From Collinsella aerofaciens (GTDB taxonomy: Bacteria; Actinomycetota; Coriobacteriia; Coriobacteriales; Coriobacteriaceae), in contig JAUUSS010000062.1 of the NCBI GenBank assembly GCA_030841765.1, forward strand, positions 1-14,009: a stretch of 14,009 nucleotides of DNA, in the 5' to 3' direction. A model generated the notes under the pieces. The model was given only the letters and a program-made list of their open reading frames with translations. It searched no databases and was not told the origin of the DNA. Numbering within the stretch: the first letter of the stretch is position 1; every line of letters begins with the position of its first letter. A program made the position numbers and the translations under genes. This document shows positions 13,524 through 14,009 of this stretch, one piece after another.

Positions 13524-14009
13524 ATGCCAATGCTGCTGGATGAACCTCTTGGCCTTATCGTTGAGCGCCTTCGCAGGCGGGGGACTGATGACGCATCGGT
13601 AGAAGTTAAAGCCTGCACGAATAAATTGAGCGCAGACGTATGGGAGACAGTGAGCGCTTTTGCGAACACTGCGGGTGGGCTCATTATTTTGGGCCTAAAC
13701 GAAGCCGAAGGATTTGTTCCTTCGGCTAACTTTGCTATCGATAGGGTGCGCGATCAGTTTGTTTCGGGTATCGGAGACGGAGGCTCAGCGGCAGTGGTGA
13801 CCCATGCGCCACGGTACGAGCTTGATCGAGGCGAGGTCGACGGGCTCCAGGTGCTTCTGGTGCGCATCTTTGAACTTGAGCTTAAAGCGAAGCCTTGCTA
13901 TATCGGCGCGCGCGGCGTGCAGAACGGTAGCTACAAGCGCGTGGATGATAAAGATATCAAGATGTCACCCGCTGAGCTATATGAGCTGCAGAGTGCGTTG
14001 CTTCCGAGC
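13524..14009 (+). CDS. AlbA_2 (Schlafen-type) domain protein, N-terminal part (runs off window)
   Basis: From ATG 13524 the frame stays open for 162 codons to the window end. Residues about 20-130 match the AlbA_2 putative nucleic-acid-binding domain. VEVK (26-29) is followed by WETVSAFANTAGGLIILGLNE (40-60), the domain's hallmark E.K...F.NT.GG...G pattern. Then come a segment on substrate-binding beta strands (VLLVRIFELELKAKPCYIG) and a YKRVDDKDIKMSPAEL ending resembling the usual Y.R.G....M...E stretch. Full-length relatives often continue with an ATPase-like or helix-turn-helix part and are called RecG-like or transcriptional regulators; the rest is not visible. The region before it carries a dense array of repeated sites, and the last copy (AGAGAG, four bases before ATG) occupies the Shine-Dalgarno position. 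Autoregulation is plausible but unproven. M3 at 13530 is an alternative start. Confidence 0.85.
   Translation, partial: MPMLLDEPLGLIVERLRRRGTDDASVEVKACTNKLSADVWETVSAFANTAGGLIILGLNEAEGFVPSANFAIDRVRDQFVSGIGDGGSAAVVTHAPRYELDRGEVDGLQVLLVRIFELELKAKPCYIGARGVQNGSYKRVDDKDIKMSPAELYELQSALLPS

Overview
The window looks like a stretch of chromosome from a moderately high-GC actinobacterium. My best guess is a gut Coriobacteriia close to Collinsella. This rests on overall gene content, codon use and a recurrent TACAAT-type -10; it is an inference, since no rRNA or species marker is present. There are nine complete genes and two partial ones. No tRNA, rRNA, CRISPR array or intact insertion sequence was seen.

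Layout: (1) 2-3097 is the conserved tilS - hpt - ftsH block on the plus strand, closed by a strong terminator. (2) 3116-3177 is a 25-bp perfect inverted repeat, followed by a PLP-dependent aminotransferase (3237-4421). (3) 4422-4586 holds a parS-like site, a hairpin and a promoter ahead of a YcdX-type PHP metallohydrolase gene (4587-5408). (4) A 23S rRNA uracil methyltransferase gene (rlmD type, 5487-6935) lies on the minus strand and shares a terminator with the PHP gene. (5) 6936-7284 is a divergent intergenic region carrying a 151-nt palindromic element and a promoter with TAAAGTG boxes. It drives a polar amino-acid ABC transporter operon (binding lipoprotein, permease, ATPase; 7285-9555). 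(6) An EF-G-like translational GTPase with degenerate G motifs (9866-11941) is convergent with a membrane-anchored DNA/RNA non-specific endonuclease gene (12069-13052, minus). (7) A 471-nt intergenic region holds a REP-like hairpin and a dense array of TCTCTCTAA/TTAGAGAGA sites. It precedes a gene with an AlbA_2 (Schlafen-type) domain that runs off the window end (13524 onward).

Most genes are housekeeping: tRNA lysidine synthesis, purine salvage, membrane proteolysis, rRNA methylation, amino-acid metabolism and uptake. The most unusual part is the right end. There, nine near-identical 9-mers cover about 190 bp ahead of the AlbA_2 gene, one perfect palindrome sits between its -35 and -10, and the last copy lies at the Shine-Dalgarno position. 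This suggests an autoregulated switch.

Three further intergenic elements (3116-3177, 12017-12043, 13211-13266) share a GGGAC(A/G)G core and look like a family of dispersed REP-like repeats.
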